Part shown: in pieces, positions 1-6,957 of the stretch
Position numbering within the stretch: position 1 is the first letter of the stretch
Layout: the number at the start of each line of letters is the position of its first letter
Assembly (NCBI GenBank): GCA_035291645.1
Contig: DATDRQ010000006.1
Span: forward strand, 1 to 7,617
DNA: 7,617 nucleotides
Source: DATDRQ01 sp035291645
Lineage (GTDB): Bacteria > Chloroflexota > Anaerolineae > Anaerolineales > UBA4823
Direction: 5' to 3'
Notes under the pieces: generated by a model
Database searches by the model: none
Told to the model about the DNA's origin: nothing
The model's input: only the letters and a program-made list of their open reading frames with translations
Made by a program: the position numbers and the translations under genes

Positions 1-156
1 TGGATCCAGATCCGCGATCTGGCTGGGACGCAGCTCTCTGACAGGTTATTCTTCGATACAGTCGAAAACTGTGAACGAAACCTGATCATCATGAATTTCG
101 TCCAGGCGGGCTCCAGAGAACTGATCCGTTACTTTCTACCCATCGTGGGGAAATAA
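1..156 (+). CDS. C-terminal end of an unidentified protein (partial, 5' end outside window)
   Basis: Frame 1 is open from the first base to a TAA at 154-156, giving 51 residues that end in ...FLPIVGK. The composition looks like real protein: mixed hydrophobic and charged residues, few rare codons, and an ERNLIIMNF stretch that could form a beta strand or helix core. I do not recognise the family. The gene converges on hypE, with only 20 nt between the two stop codons, so it is not part of the hyp operon. An internal ATG at 91-93 exists, but the frame is open all the way to the window edge, so a longer gene that starts outside is more likely. The coding call rests only on the open frame and the tight fit to the end of hypE. 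Confidence 0.55.
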   Translation, partial: WIQIRDLAGTQLSDRLFFDTVENCERNLIIMNFVQAGSRELIRYFLPIVGK

Positions 157-178
157 CCGGGCAACAGACTGGTTGTTT
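151..178. terminator. Possible weak bidirectional terminator hairpin between convergent genes
   Basis: AAATAACC (151-158) and GGTTGTTT (171-178) can pair as an 8-bp stem with one G-U pair around a 12-nt loop. The arms contain the stop codons of both convergent genes. The A/T-rich arms would supply the U-tract in either direction. The stem is weak and has no separate T run, so this is only a candidate for ending both the left-edge gene and the hyp operon. Confidence 0.25.
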
Positions 179-1259
179 AACAGATTCTTGGTAAGAGTTC
201 TCCTGCCAGGGTATCGACGATCCGCGTGCTGCCTATCGTAGTCCTCATCAAAACTCTTCCCGCCGGCGAAGCGAGGACTTCGCCGATCTCGACCGCTTCC
301 CGGCCGTACTTAGTCCGCCGCATGGTCTCCAGGACCGGGGCGGCGACCTCGGGAGCAACGATGGCGATCAACTTGCCTTCGTTGGCGATGTAGAGCGGAT
401 CGAAGCCGAGCAATTCGCAGGCTGCTGCAACTGCAGGTCTAACCGGGAGGCGGTCTTCGCGGATCAGGATGGCGTCGTTAGATTGGCGGGCGATCTCATT
501 CAAGGTCGTAGCGACGCCGCCGCGGGTTGGATCTCGCAGGACGTGAATGTCTGATAATGAGCCTTCTTCCTGGGCGGTTCGAAGGATCGCCTGGACGAGG
601 TGGTTCAGCGGGGCGATATCGCTTTGAACCATGGCCTCGAAACCAAGCTCCCCACGGGCGCTCAGGACGGCGATACCGTGATCGCCAACCGGTCCGGACA
701 GGAACACCTTATCTCCCGGCTGAGCTCTCGAACCGCCGATGGAGGCTCCATCCGAGATCAGGCCAACGCCGGTGGTGTTGATATACAGGCTGTCGGCCTT
801 GCCTCTCTGGACAACTTTGGTATCCCCGGCAATGAGCTGGACCCCGGCTTCAGCAGCGGCGATTTGCATCGATTGGACGACCTGCTCTAAAACTTCGAAA
901 TCGAGGCCTTCTTCCAGGATGAAACCGGCCGTGAGGAAAAGTGGGACAGCGCCCATCATGGCTACGTCATTGACGGTTCCGCATACCGCCAGGCGACCGA
1001 TATCGCCACCGGGAAAGAATAAGGGCCAGACGACGTGCGAATCGGTGCTGATGGCCAGCCGAATACCAGCCTCGAACTCGACCACCCCGGCGTCATCGCC
1101 GGCATTAAGGACTGGGTTCGCGAAGGGAGGCAGGAATAACCGGGTGATCAGATCCTGGCTAAGCTTACCGCCGCTCCCATGCCCCAGCACGATGCGTTTG
1201 CGATGAGGCAATGGCACCGGACAGACCGCGCCTTCGATAATTACATCCTCTGGCTTCAT
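177..1259 (-). CDS. hypE: HypE, carbamoyl dehydratase of [NiFe]-hydrogenase maturation
   Basis: HypE takes the carbamoyl group made by HypF onto its C-terminal cysteine. It then dehydrates it with ATP to a thiocyanate, which supplies the two cyanide ligands of the active-site iron. The 360-residue protein has the family's usual length and belongs to the PurM/ThiL/SelD superfamily. Visible motifs are GHGSGGK at residues 26-32, the acidic NAGDD stretch at 52-56, TDSHVV at 72-77, GRLAVCGTVNDVAMMGA at 88-104, AGDTK at 144-148, RDPTRGG at 242-248 in the second domain, and the exact C-terminal PRIC (357-360) with the acceptor Cys360. The ATG start overlaps the hypD stop as ATGA, which indicates translational coupling; a weak GGAAG lies upstream. 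It is the last gene of the operon. No sign of damage. Confidence 0.97.
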   Translation of the reverse strand: MKPEDVIIEGAVCPVPLPHRKRIVLGHGSGGKLSQDLITRLFLPPFANPVLNAGDDAGVVEFEAGIRLAISTDSHVVWPLFFPGGDIGRLAVCGTVNDVAMMGAVPLFLTAGFILEEGLDFEVLEQVVQSMQIAAAEAGVQLIAGDTKVVQRGKADSLYINTTGVGLISDGASIGGSRAQPGDKVFLSGPVGDHGIAVLSARGELGFEAMVQSDIAPLNHLVQAILRTAQEEGSLSDIHVLRDPTRGGVATTLNEIARQSNDAILIREDRLPVRPAVAAACELLGFDPLYIANEGKLIAIVAPEVAAPVLETMRRTKYGREAVEIGEVLASPAGRVLMRTTIGSTRIVDTLAGELLPRIC

Positions 1260-2368
1260 CGGAGTTCTTCCATCTCACGCAAATACTTTGTGGAATAGCG
1301 GTAGTAGGCCGCGCAGGCGCCTTCCGAGGAGACCATGGTGGCGCCGAGAGGCGTCTGCGGAGTACAGAGAGTCCCATAGGCTGAGCACTCAGCAGGCTTC
1401 TTTAGACCCTGGAGGATTTGCCCGGCAATACAAAGGGGGGATTCGCGGGTCTGGATCTCACTGACAGCAAAACGCTGTTCGGCATCAAATCCGAGCAGTT
1501 CGGACTGCAAGCGCCAGCCGCTTTGCGGGATTTCACCGATGCCGCGCCATTTCCGATCGCAAACGGCAAAGACCTGGTGGATGACTGCTTGCGCCGGGCG
1601 ATTGCCTTCGAAGGTAACGGCGCGGGGGTAGGCATTCTCCACTTCTGACCGGCCTTCCTCAAGCTGGCGAACCGTCAGCAAGATGCCCTGGAGGATGTCG
1701 AGGGGTTCAAAGCCGGTGACCGAGATCGGCACCCGGTAAAGGCTGGCGATGGGCGGATACTCCCAATATCCCATCACGGCGCAAACATGCCCGGCGGCCA
1801 GGAAACCCTGTACCCGGTTGTATGGGGAGCTCAGGATGGCGTGCATGGCAGGCGGGACGCAGACATGCGATACCAGGACCGAGAAATTCTTCAGGCCGAG
1901 AGACCTGGCTTGCAGGACACTCATCGCATTGGCAGGCGCGGTGGTCTCGAAGCCGATGGCGAAAAAGACGACCTGCCGGTCTGGATTGTGTTGGGCGATC
2001 TTGACCGCATCCAGGGGGGAATAGACGACACGGACGTCCCCACCCGCGGCGCGCACAGAGAACAGATCGCGGTCCGAGCCGGGGACGCGCAGCATGTCGC
2101 CGTAGGAGGTGAAGATGACCTCCGGCTGGGAGGCGATCGCCAGGGCTTTATCGATCAGCTCGAGAGGGGTGACGCACACCGGGCATCCCGGACCATGGAC
2201 CAGTTCGATCTCCGGAGGGAGCAGCTGGTCGAGGCCGTAGCGCATGATGGCATGGGTCTGGCCCCCGCAGATCTCCATCAGCACCCAGGGACGGGTCACC
2301 GTGCGGCGGATTTCCGCGATGGCGGCGTGTACCAGGTGGGCATCGCGGTACTCTTGAATATACTTCAT
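1256..2368 (-). CDS. hypD: HypD, scaffold iron-sulfur protein for Fe(CN)2CO assembly
   Basis: HypD works with HypC as the cytoplasmic platform on which the Fe(CN)2CO group is built before transfer to the hydrogenase large subunit. The 370 residues match the family length. Conserved elements are MEICGGQTHAIMRYG from residue 31 (Cys34 corresponds to the essential CGGxTH cysteine), GPGCPVC at 59-65 (Cys62 and Cys65, the redox thiol pair), and GFETTAP at 139-145. The C-terminal region carries cysteines 313, 328, 335 and 352, which fit the ligands of the [4Fe-4S] cluster. The gene overlaps the hypC stop by 4 nt (ATGA at 2368-2365) and the hypE start by 4 nt, so hypC-hypD-hypE form a coupled block. 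A purine-rich GAGGAAGAG upstream lies inside hypC and is not ideally spaced. This fits coupling. Confidence 0.97.
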   Translation of the reverse strand: MKYIQEYRDAHLVHAAIAEIRRTVTRPWVLMEICGGQTHAIMRYGLDQLLPPEIELVHGPGCPVCVTPLELIDKALAIASQPEVIFTSYGDMLRVPGSDRDLFSVRAAGGDVRVVYSPLDAVKIAQHNPDRQVVFFAIGFETTAPANAMSVLQARSLGLKNFSVLVSHVCVPPAMHAILSSPYNRVQGFLAAGHVCAVMGYWEYPPIASLYRVPISVTGFEPLDILQGILLTVRQLEEGRSEVENAYPRAVTFEGNRPAQAVIHQVFAVCDRKWRGIGEIPQSGWRLQSELLGFDAEQRFAVSEIQTRESPLCIAGQILQGLKKPAECSAYGTLCTPQTPLGATMVSSEGACAAYYRYSTKYLREMEELR

Positions 2369-2610
2369 GTCCCGAGCTCTTCCTCGACGTCCATGATTTC
2401 ACGCAGCAGGCTCAGCGTTGCTTCAGCTTCTGCCTCGCTCAGCAGGCTGAGGGCAAACCCGACGTGAACGATGGTGTAATCGCCGATCTGGGCGTCTGGG
2501 ATGTACGCCAGGCAGGCTTCCCGGATCACCCCGCCGAAGTCCACCTTGCCCATTTTCAGGCCCTCAGTTTCATATAATTCGATGATTTTGCCAGGTACAC
2601 CCAGGCACAT
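2365..2610 (-). CDS. hypC: HypC, hydrogenase assembly chaperone
   Basis: HypC binds HypD through its N-terminal cysteine, carries the Fe(CN)2CO group and chaperones the hydrogenase large-subunit precursor. The protein is 81 residues and starts MCLGVPGK. Cys2, exposed after removal of Met1, is the essential residue, so the start must be the ATG at 2608-2610. A frame extension to a TTG at 2629-2631 would bury this cysteine and is rejected. The chosen start has the best ribosome binding site of the operon, GGAGGT four bases upstream. The VDFGGV and GDYTIVHVGFALS segments are typical of this OB-fold family. The C-terminal helix is acidic (DVEEELGT). It follows hypF after 51 nt and overlaps hypD by ATGA. 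Paralogues named HybG exist in some genomes; position in a full hyp operon favours HypC. Confidence 0.96.
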   Translation of the reverse strand: MCLGVPGKIIELYETEGLKMGKVDFGGVIREACLAYIPDAQIGDYTIVHVGFALSLLSEAEAEATLSLLREIMDVEEELGT

Positions 2611-2614
2611 AATT

Positions 2615-2620
2615 ACCTCC
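2615..2620 (-). promoter_or_regulatory. Strong Shine-Dalgarno of hypC
   Basis: The minus strand reads GGAGGT four bases before the hypC ATG. It is a near-perfect anti-16S match, whereas the other hyp genes rely on weak sites or coupling. This decides the hypC start and suggests HypC is translated more strongly than its neighbours. Confidence 0.85.
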
Positions 2621-2661
2621 AGATCATGCAATCCATGCTATTACTGAGCCGTGCATTCACT

Positions 2662-5085
2662 CTATTCCAACCCTCGCGTGAGTCTCCACGAGGCGATGGC
2701 AGCCTGACCGAGGGAAATGCCTCCGTCGTTGCAGGGAACTTGAGTGTGTAATATAACTTCGAAGTCCTGGTCAGACAAGTACGCCAGAGTGGAATTTAAC
2801 AGGAGCTGGTTCTGCCAGACGCCGCCGCTCAAAGCGACCTGGTTCAGACCCGATGTATTGCGCATAGCCATTAATATGCCCACCACTGCTTGAGCTACCC
2901 CTCGGTGAAAGCGAGCGGAGATCTTCGCGGGCGAGGTCCCAATCCGGAAATCCGCAACGACTTCGTGGAGGGCTGGCGTGGGGTCGATGCGGTGGTGCGG
3001 GTGGGCTGAATCCGGGGAGAGGATCACGAAGTGATATTCACCTGGTTCTGGGGGATCTGCCAAAGCCTCTAACTCGATGGCTGCCTGGGCTTCGTAGTTC
3101 ACCTCGAAGCGAACTCCAATCAGGGAAGCGACGGCGTCAAACAGGCGTCCGAAGCTGGACGTAAGCGGCGCATTCAGGCCTGTTTGGAGCTGGTGGGAGA
3201 GCGCCTGCAGTGGATCTATCTCCTGGTCAGCCAGCCGATGCCCCTTGGTCTGGGCGAAGCGCACCGGAGGAAGGTCCTCATCCCAGGGAATTCCAGCGAA
3301 AGCCAGCCAGGTGAGCGCCATTCGCCAGGGTTCACGCACCGCCCGATCACCTCCAGGGAGAGGCACATAAGACAGGTGGGCAAAGCGCTGGTAGCCCTGG
3401 TAATCGGCGATCAGAAATTCACCCCCCCAAATGGCGCCGTCCGCTCCAAAACCGGTCCCGTCCAAGGATACGCCGAGCACCGGGCGATCGCCGGGATGGC
3501 TGTTTTCAGCCATACAGGCGGCGATGTGGGCATGATGGTGTTGAGTGGGAAAAGACGGGATCTTTTCCCGCTCGGATCGTTCTATCGCATAGCGAGTGGA
3601 AAGATAATCCGGATGGAGATCGTAACCGAGCGCTTCTGGCCGTATACGGAACAGGCGCTCGAAGTGGGCTATCCCATCTTCAAAGGATTGCAGAGTTTCA
3701 TAGTTCTCGAGATCGCCGATGTGATGGCTCAGGAAGGCATATCGGTCGCGGGTGAGGCAGAAGGTATTCTTCAGCTCGGCCCCGACGGCGACCAGGGGAG
3801 GGGATTTCCAGGACAGGTGGACAGGGAACGGCGCGTACCCTCGAGAACGGCGGACCGGACCGGCGGCGCGCAGAACCGAATCATCGCAGCGAGTACGGAT
3901 AGGGCGATTGTGCATCAAGAAGGCATCCGCCAGGCCGGCAAGGCGGCTGCGCGCTTCGGCGTTATCGATGGCGATTGGTTCTTCACTCAGGTTGCCACTG
4001 GTCATGACGAGGATTTTCGGCGGCGCCAACACAGCTTTTCTAGCGCTAATCTGTGGGTCTTGAAGGTCCGCGAAGAGTAGATAATGTAATGGTGTGTAGG
4101 GCAGCATGACGCCCAAGGTGTGCTGGCCTGGAGCTAATTCCGGAGGGAGTGATGAGCCGGGCTGCTTTTCCAGTATAACGATCGGGCGCTCGCGCGAAAT
4201 CAGCAGGACTTGTTCCACATCTGAGACAACACAGTGGGATTGAATGGTCTCCAGATCGGACATCATCAAAGCGAAGGGTTTATCCACGCGCAGCTTGCGC
4301 TGGCGCAGGCGAGCGACTGCCTGCGGATTGGTCGCATCGCAAGCCAGGTGGAAGCCGCCCAGCCCTTTGACGGCGATTATCTTGCCCATGCTAAGAAGAT
4401 GTTGGGACTGCCGGATTGCGTCCAGCGAGCCGCCAGCTGGGGAAAGTGTGACATCCTGCGAGTCTTCCGAATTTATTGAAGGAGAAAATTCTAACCAGAC
4501 CGAGGGACCGCACACCGGGCAGGCGACCGGTTGGGCATGGAAGCGGCGATCTGAAGGATCCTGGTACTCGCGCAGGCAATCCGGGCACATCGGGAAGCCC
4601 ACCATGGTCGTCTTCGGACGATCATAGGGGATATCTTCGATAATCGTGAAGCGTGGTCCGCAGTTCGTGCAGTTGATGAAGGGATAATGAAAGCGCCTGT
4701 CCAGGGGATCGAAGAGCTCACGCAGGCAATCGTCGCAGATCGATACGTCAGGGGAGATCGGCTGGAAGGCGTCCGGGATGGATGCGGAGTGTAAGATCTC
4801 GAATTGGGTGAACCCGTTGGACGGGATGGGCGTCTGCGTGACCTCATCGATGCGTGACAGAGGCGGCGCCTCTGTTCGGATAGCGGTGATGAACGCTTCC
4901 AGGGCTAGCGGCGTCCCCTCCACCTCGATATCGACCCCAGCGGAGGTGTTGCGGACCCAGCCATTCACCGAAAACCGGTTTGCCAGGCTGTAAATGAACG
5001 GCCGGAAGCCGACGCCCTGGACAACTCCAGTAATATGGAGGCGCACGCCCTGCCTGCCAATCCCTACGGTACCTTCACCAGCCAT
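2662..5085 (-). CDS. hypF: HypF, carbamoyltransferase of [NiFe]-hydrogenase maturation
   Basis: HypF converts carbamoyl phosphate and ATP to carbamoyl-adenylate and passes the carbamoyl group to the HypE C-terminal cysteine, the first step of cyanide ligand synthesis. The 807 residues hold all expected domains. An acylphosphatase domain covers about residues 12-98 (VQGVGFRPF, catalytic Arg28 and Asn46). Two zinc-finger pairs follow: Cys117/120 with Cys139/142, and Cys167/170 with Cys189/192. A YrdC-like adenylation domain covers about 225-425 (KGLGGFHLACDATN from 240, TSGNLSEEP from 362). The C-terminal Kae1-like domain has HHHAH at 516-520, LDGTGFGADG at 541-550, SGGVWQNQ at 753-760 and NDGG at 786-789. 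A Ser/Asp-rich stretch at about 199-222, between zinc finger and YrdC domain, looks slightly longer than usual. The ATG start is 6 nt after the hypB stop with only a weak upstream GGA, so coupling is likely. Confidence 0.97.
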   Translation of the reverse strand: MAGEGTVGIGRQGVRLHITGVVQGVGFRPFIYSLANRFSVNGWVRNTSAGVDIEVEGTPLALEAFITAIRTEAPPLSRIDEVTQTPIPSNGFTQFEILHSASIPDAFQPISPDVSICDDCLRELFDPLDRRFHYPFINCTNCGPRFTIIEDIPYDRPKTTMVGFPMCPDCLREYQDPSDRRFHAQPVACPVCGPSVWLEFSPSINSEDSQDVTLSPAGGSLDAIRQSQHLLSMGKIIAVKGLGGFHLACDATNPQAVARLRQRKLRVDKPFALMMSDLETIQSHCVVSDVEQVLLISRERPIVILEKQPGSSLPPELAPGQHTLGVMLPYTPLHYLLFADLQDPQISARKAVLAPPKILVMTSGNLSEEPIAIDNAEARSRLAGLADAFLMHNRPIRTRCDDSVLRAAGPVRRSRGYAPFPVHLSWKSPPLVAVGAELKNTFCLTRDRYAFLSHHIGDLENYETLQSFEDGIAHFERLFRIRPEALGYDLHPDYLSTRYAIERSEREKIPSFPTQHHHAHIAACMAENSHPGDRPVLGVSLDGTGFGADGAIWGGEFLIADYQGYQRFAHLSYVPLPGGDRAVREPWRMALTWLAFAGIPWDEDLPPVRFAQTKGHRLADQEIDPLQALSHQLQTGLNAPLTSSFGRLFDAVASLIGVRFEVNYEAQAAIELEALADPPEPGEYHFVILSPDSAHPHHRIDPTPALHEVVADFRIGTSPAKISARFHRGVAQAVVGILMAMRNTSGLNQVALSGGVWQNQLLLNSTLAYLSDQDFEVILHTQVPCNDGGISLGQAAIASWRLTRGLE

Positions 5086-5091
5086 GTCAAA

Positions 5092-5766
5092 TCATCCGGC
5101 GACTTTCTCGCGATGGTTCTCGATCTCCGAGACCAGCCATTCCACCCAATTCAGCAGACCGTCCCCGGTTTTACACGAGACAGGGAAGGTGAGCACGCCT
5201 GGATTGAGCAACTCGACGCCTCGTTTGAAGAAATCCATATCGAAGTCGACATAAGGGAGCAGGTCAATTTTATTGATGACCAGCACAGCGACTCCCCGGT
5301 ACATGCCAGGGTACTTGTACGGTTTATCATCGCCTTCCGGGATGGAGGCGATCAGGATGTTCTTGTGCGTGCCCAGCTGAAAGGAGGCCGGGCAGACCAG
5401 GTTGCCGACATTTTCTACGATCAGCAGATCGATCGCGTCCAGGTCGAGCAGCGGCAAGGCCTCACGGACCATAACGGCGTCCAGGTGGCACTCGCCGCCG
5501 GTATTAATCTGGACGGCAATCGCTCCAGCAGCCGCGGCGCGGTCGGCATCCAGGCTGGTGGCAATATCGCCGTCGATGACCGCCAGGCGGAACCGACCAG
5601 CCAGGCTTTTCACGGTAACTTCTACCAAGGAGGTTTTTCCGGCTCCGGGCGAAGCCATGAAGTTCAAAGCCAGGAGGCCGGCCTGATCGAACCGGGCGCG
5701 GTTTTCCTGGGCAAGGTTATCGTTGGCGCTCAGGATGTTCTCGATTACTTTAATCTTTTCGACCAT
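5092..5766 (-). CDS. hypB: HypB, GTPase for nickel insertion into hydrogenase
   Basis: HypB is a SIMIBI-class GTPase that, with HypA, delivers nickel to the hydrogenase large subunit. The 224 residues contain the P-loop ASPGAGKTS at 38-46, the dimer-interface metal site Cys93-His94 in GGECHLDA, ENVGNLVC at 118-125 (third cysteine ligand Cys125), EGDDKPYKYP from 144, and the base-specificity motif NKID at 165-168. It begins directly with the G-domain leader (MVEKIKVIENIL). There is neither an N-terminal CxxCGC high-affinity nickel site, as in E. coli, nor a His-rich storage stretch, as in rhizobial forms. The ATG follows the hypA TGA with no gap; GGAG in the last codons of hypA serves as ribosome binding site. 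hypF starts 6 nt after its stop. The related urease protein UreG is excluded by the HypB-specific motifs and context. Confidence 0.97.
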   Translation of the reverse strand: MVEKIKVIENILSANDNLAQENRARFDQAGLLALNFMASPGAGKTSLVEVTVKSLAGRFRLAVIDGDIATSLDADRAAAAGAIAVQINTGGECHLDAVMVREALPLLDLDAIDLLIVENVGNLVCPASFQLGTHKNILIASIPEGDDKPYKYPGMYRGVAVLVINKIDLLPYVDFDMDFFKRGVELLNPGVLTFPVSCKTGDGLLNWVEWLVSEIENHREKVAG

Positions 5767-6111
5767 TCATGTCTCCACGTTGATCGCTTCGAGGAAAAAT
5801 TCTTCCCCGGCGGTAACCTCGATGCGAGTGCTCAGACAGTTTGGGCAGGATAAGTCCTCGCCGGCCGGTACGAAGCAGCTCGCGCAATCCAGGCAGCGAA
5901 TCTGGGTTGAGATGCGCTGGAAGTGCAGGTTTGCCCCTTCCGCCAGCGTATCTTTAGAAACTATATCCCAATAGAACTGGACGGAATCATCGATGAGGGA
6001 TGATAGCTGGCCGATCACCAGGTAAAGATCGGTGATGTGGCTTGCGTTAGCCGATTTCCCGTGGCGCAAGGCGATTTCCAGGAGGCTCTCCGTGACGGAC
6101 AATTCATGCAT
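5767..6111 (-). CDS. hypA: HypA, nickel metallochaperone for hydrogenase
   Basis: HypA binds Ni(II) through its N-terminus and hands it to the hydrogenase precursor together with HypB. The 114-residue protein begins MHE, the nickel-binding triad with essential His2, which fixes the start at the ATG 6109-6111. The structural zinc site is made by Cys73-x2-Cys76 and Cys89-x2-Cys92. An additional Cys79 makes the first half CLDCASC, but it is not one of the expected zinc ligands. The length is typical. Its ribosome binding site is poor, with only GGGT about ten bases upstream. It is the first gene of the hyp operon. A 165-nt AT-rich gap, with a terminator at its far end, separates it from the cNMP-domain gene, so a promoter for the operon is expected just upstream. 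Confidence 0.97.
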   Translation of the reverse strand: MHELSVTESLLEIALRHGKSANASHITDLYLVIGQLSSLIDDSVQFYWDIVSKDTLAEGANLHFQRISTQIRCLDCASCFVPAGEDLSCPNCLSTRIEVTAGEEFFLEAINVET

Positions 6112-6177
6112 CTGGGCGACCCATCTAGGTTTTCTGCCGTGCTAACGATAACACAGATGGTTTTGCCCCCATAGTGC

Positions 6178-6190
6178 AATATGTCATATT
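6178..6190. promoter_or_regulatory. 13-bp perfect palindrome, candidate operator of the hyp operon
   Basis: AATATGTCATATT is a perfect inverted repeat of two 6-bp arms around one base. It lies 67 nt upstream of the hypA start and overlaps the proposed -10 box, the position expected for a repressor site. It does not match the FNR (TTGAT-N4-ATCAA) or CRP (TGTGA-N6-TCACA) consensus. An AT-rich palindrome can arise by chance, so the regulator, if any, is unknown. Confidence 0.35.
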
Positions 6191-6214
6191 AAAACAATAC
6201 CTTTATTCTCTAAA
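6186..6214 (-). promoter_or_regulatory. Candidate sigma-70-type promoter of the hypABFCDE operon
   Basis: On the minus strand TTTAGA (6214-6209) and TAATAT (6191-6186) are separated by 17 bp; each matches four of six consensus bases. It lies between the terminator after the cNMP-domain gene and hypA, in the most AT-rich part of the gap. It would give a leader of roughly 65-70 nt before hypA. Sequence match alone is modest. Confidence 0.35.
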
Positions 6215-6238
6215 TTAGATGGATTGTTGAGAACAGGG

Positions 6239-6260
6239 AAAAAGCTGAACCCGGCTCAGC
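6239..6260 (-). terminator. Rho-independent terminator after the cNMP-binding-domain gene
   Basis: The minus strand reads GCTGAGC-CGG-GTTCAGC followed at once by TTTTT. That is a 7-bp stem with one G-U pair, a three-base loop and a U-tract, 16 bases past the TAA of the upstream gene. It separates that gene's transcript from the hyp operon. Readthrough is possible because the stem is short. Confidence 0.65.
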
Positions 6261-6276
6261 GAATACAATTATTCGG

Positions 6277-6753
6277 TTATCGGGTGGGATTAGAAAGTTG
6301 CGCGAGCAGTTGAAGACGGGTGACCAACAGACGGGCGGCGATCACATTTGCCAGGTGACGCATGACAATATATCCAAGTTCATGGTCTTCTTCACACAGC
6401 TGGCGTAGTTTATTCGACTCGACGGCGAGCAGGCAGGAATTGACAACCGCCCGGGCGCTGGCGGTGCGCTGGCGGATGATCGGCGTGACACTCGACCAAC
6501 CGATTAAATCAAAAGGTTCTGCGGTAGCCATCAAGGCTTTTCCCTCTCCTGGAACCGTCATCTCGATCGCCATCTGCCCTTCAAGGACGAAGTAGAGGTA
6601 ATCCTCCGGGTCCCCTTCCTGGAATAGGATATCCCCCGGCTGGACATAGCGCAAGGAGGAGATCTGCTGGAGGCGGTCGATTTGGAAAGGTTCGAGATCT
6701 CTAAAACAGGGGATTAATTGCAGGGAGGAGGTAAGTTCATGATGATTGCCCAT
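6277..6753 (-). CDS. Single-domain cyclic-nucleotide-binding protein (Crp/Fnr-type sensor domain, no HTH)
   Basis: This is a 158-residue protein made almost entirely of one cNMP-binding beta-roll. Residues 8-35 form the N-terminal helices, QPGDILFQEGDPEDYLYFVLEGQMAIE (38-64) is the typical roll, EPFDLIGWSS (79-88) and RQRTASARA (94-102) form the phosphate-binding-cassette region, and 114-151 make the long C-terminal helix that normally mediates dimerisation. It stops there: no helix-turn-helix follows in any frame, since a terminator comes next. In place of the GE that binds the cAMP ribose in CRP it has Gly85-Trp86, so the ligand may not be cAMP. The start is the ATG at 6753, preceded by GAGG at good distance. 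A GTG at 6798 would add 15 hydrophobic residues but lies inside a hairpin loop and lacks a site. Similar single-domain proteins occur beside [NiFe]-hydrogenase genes (from memory). A role as signalling partner is inference. Confidence 0.85.
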   Translation of the reverse strand: MGNHHELTSSLQLIPCFRDLEPFQIDRLQQISSLRYVQPGDILFQEGDPEDYLYFVLEGQMAIEMTVPGEGKALMATAEPFDLIGWSSVTPIIRQRTASARAVVNSCLLAVESNKLRQLCEEDHELGYIVMRHLANVIAARLLVTRLQLLAQLSNPTR

Positions 6754-6775
6754 GGGCAGCCTCGATAAAATGACC

Positions 6776-6810
6776 AAAAATGCGAAAGCCGTCTCCACTT
6801 AGGAAACGGC
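6776..6810 (-). terminator. Terminator-like hairpin in the leader of the cNMP-domain gene
   Basis: Arms GCCGTTTCC and GGAGACGGC (minus strand, 6810-6788) form a 9-bp stem with one G-U pair around a 5-nt loop. TTTCGCATTTTT follows. It is terminator-shaped, but with an interrupted U-tract. It lies 34 nt before the ATG of the cNMP-domain gene and 147 nt past the tatA stop. It could end the tatA transcript, or act as an attenuator if a promoter lies between 6811 and 6957. I found no convincing promoter there. Confidence 0.55.
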
Positions 6811-6957
6811 GAAGGATTATTGACCGGTATTTTTCCACATTCGGCGAGAGTAACGGGCGAGGACTATTCGATCGGGTGTTTTTAAAAGATCCGATTGATT
6901 TAATTTATGAAGAAGAACTCGCCGGATGCTAAGGGGACAGGCGTTAAAGTTATATAC

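Noticed and set aside
1787..2467. 226-codon plus-strand frame opposite hypD and hypC
   Set aside because: Antisense to conserved motifs of HypD. The product is rich in Gly, Asp and Arg without domain structure, typical of shadow frames.
2611..2631. Longer HypC start at a TTG (7 extra residues)
   Set aside because: It would place the catalytic cysteine at position 9 and ignore the strong GGAGGT site before the ATG at 2610.
3184..4080. 298-codon plus-strand frame opposite hypF
   Set aside because: It lies wholly antisense to the conserved Kae1-like and YrdC domains of hypF. Its product has no recognisable motif; it is a side effect of GC-rich codon use on the real strand.
5035..5853. 272-codon plus-strand frame opposite hypB
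   Set aside because: Covers conserved GTPase motifs in antisense and runs across three gene boundaries. No ribosome site or motif supports it.
6225..6235. TGTT-GAG-AACA inverted repeat near the terminator as a Crp/Fnr site
   Set aside because: Arms are only four bases and do not match CRP or FNR consensus. It lies upstream of the proposed -35, but there is nothing else to support it.
6754..6798. Longer start (GTG) for the cNMP-domain protein
   Set aside because: The GTG lies in a hairpin loop and lacks a ribosome site; the ATG at 6753 has GAGG at suitable distance and begins the domain properly.
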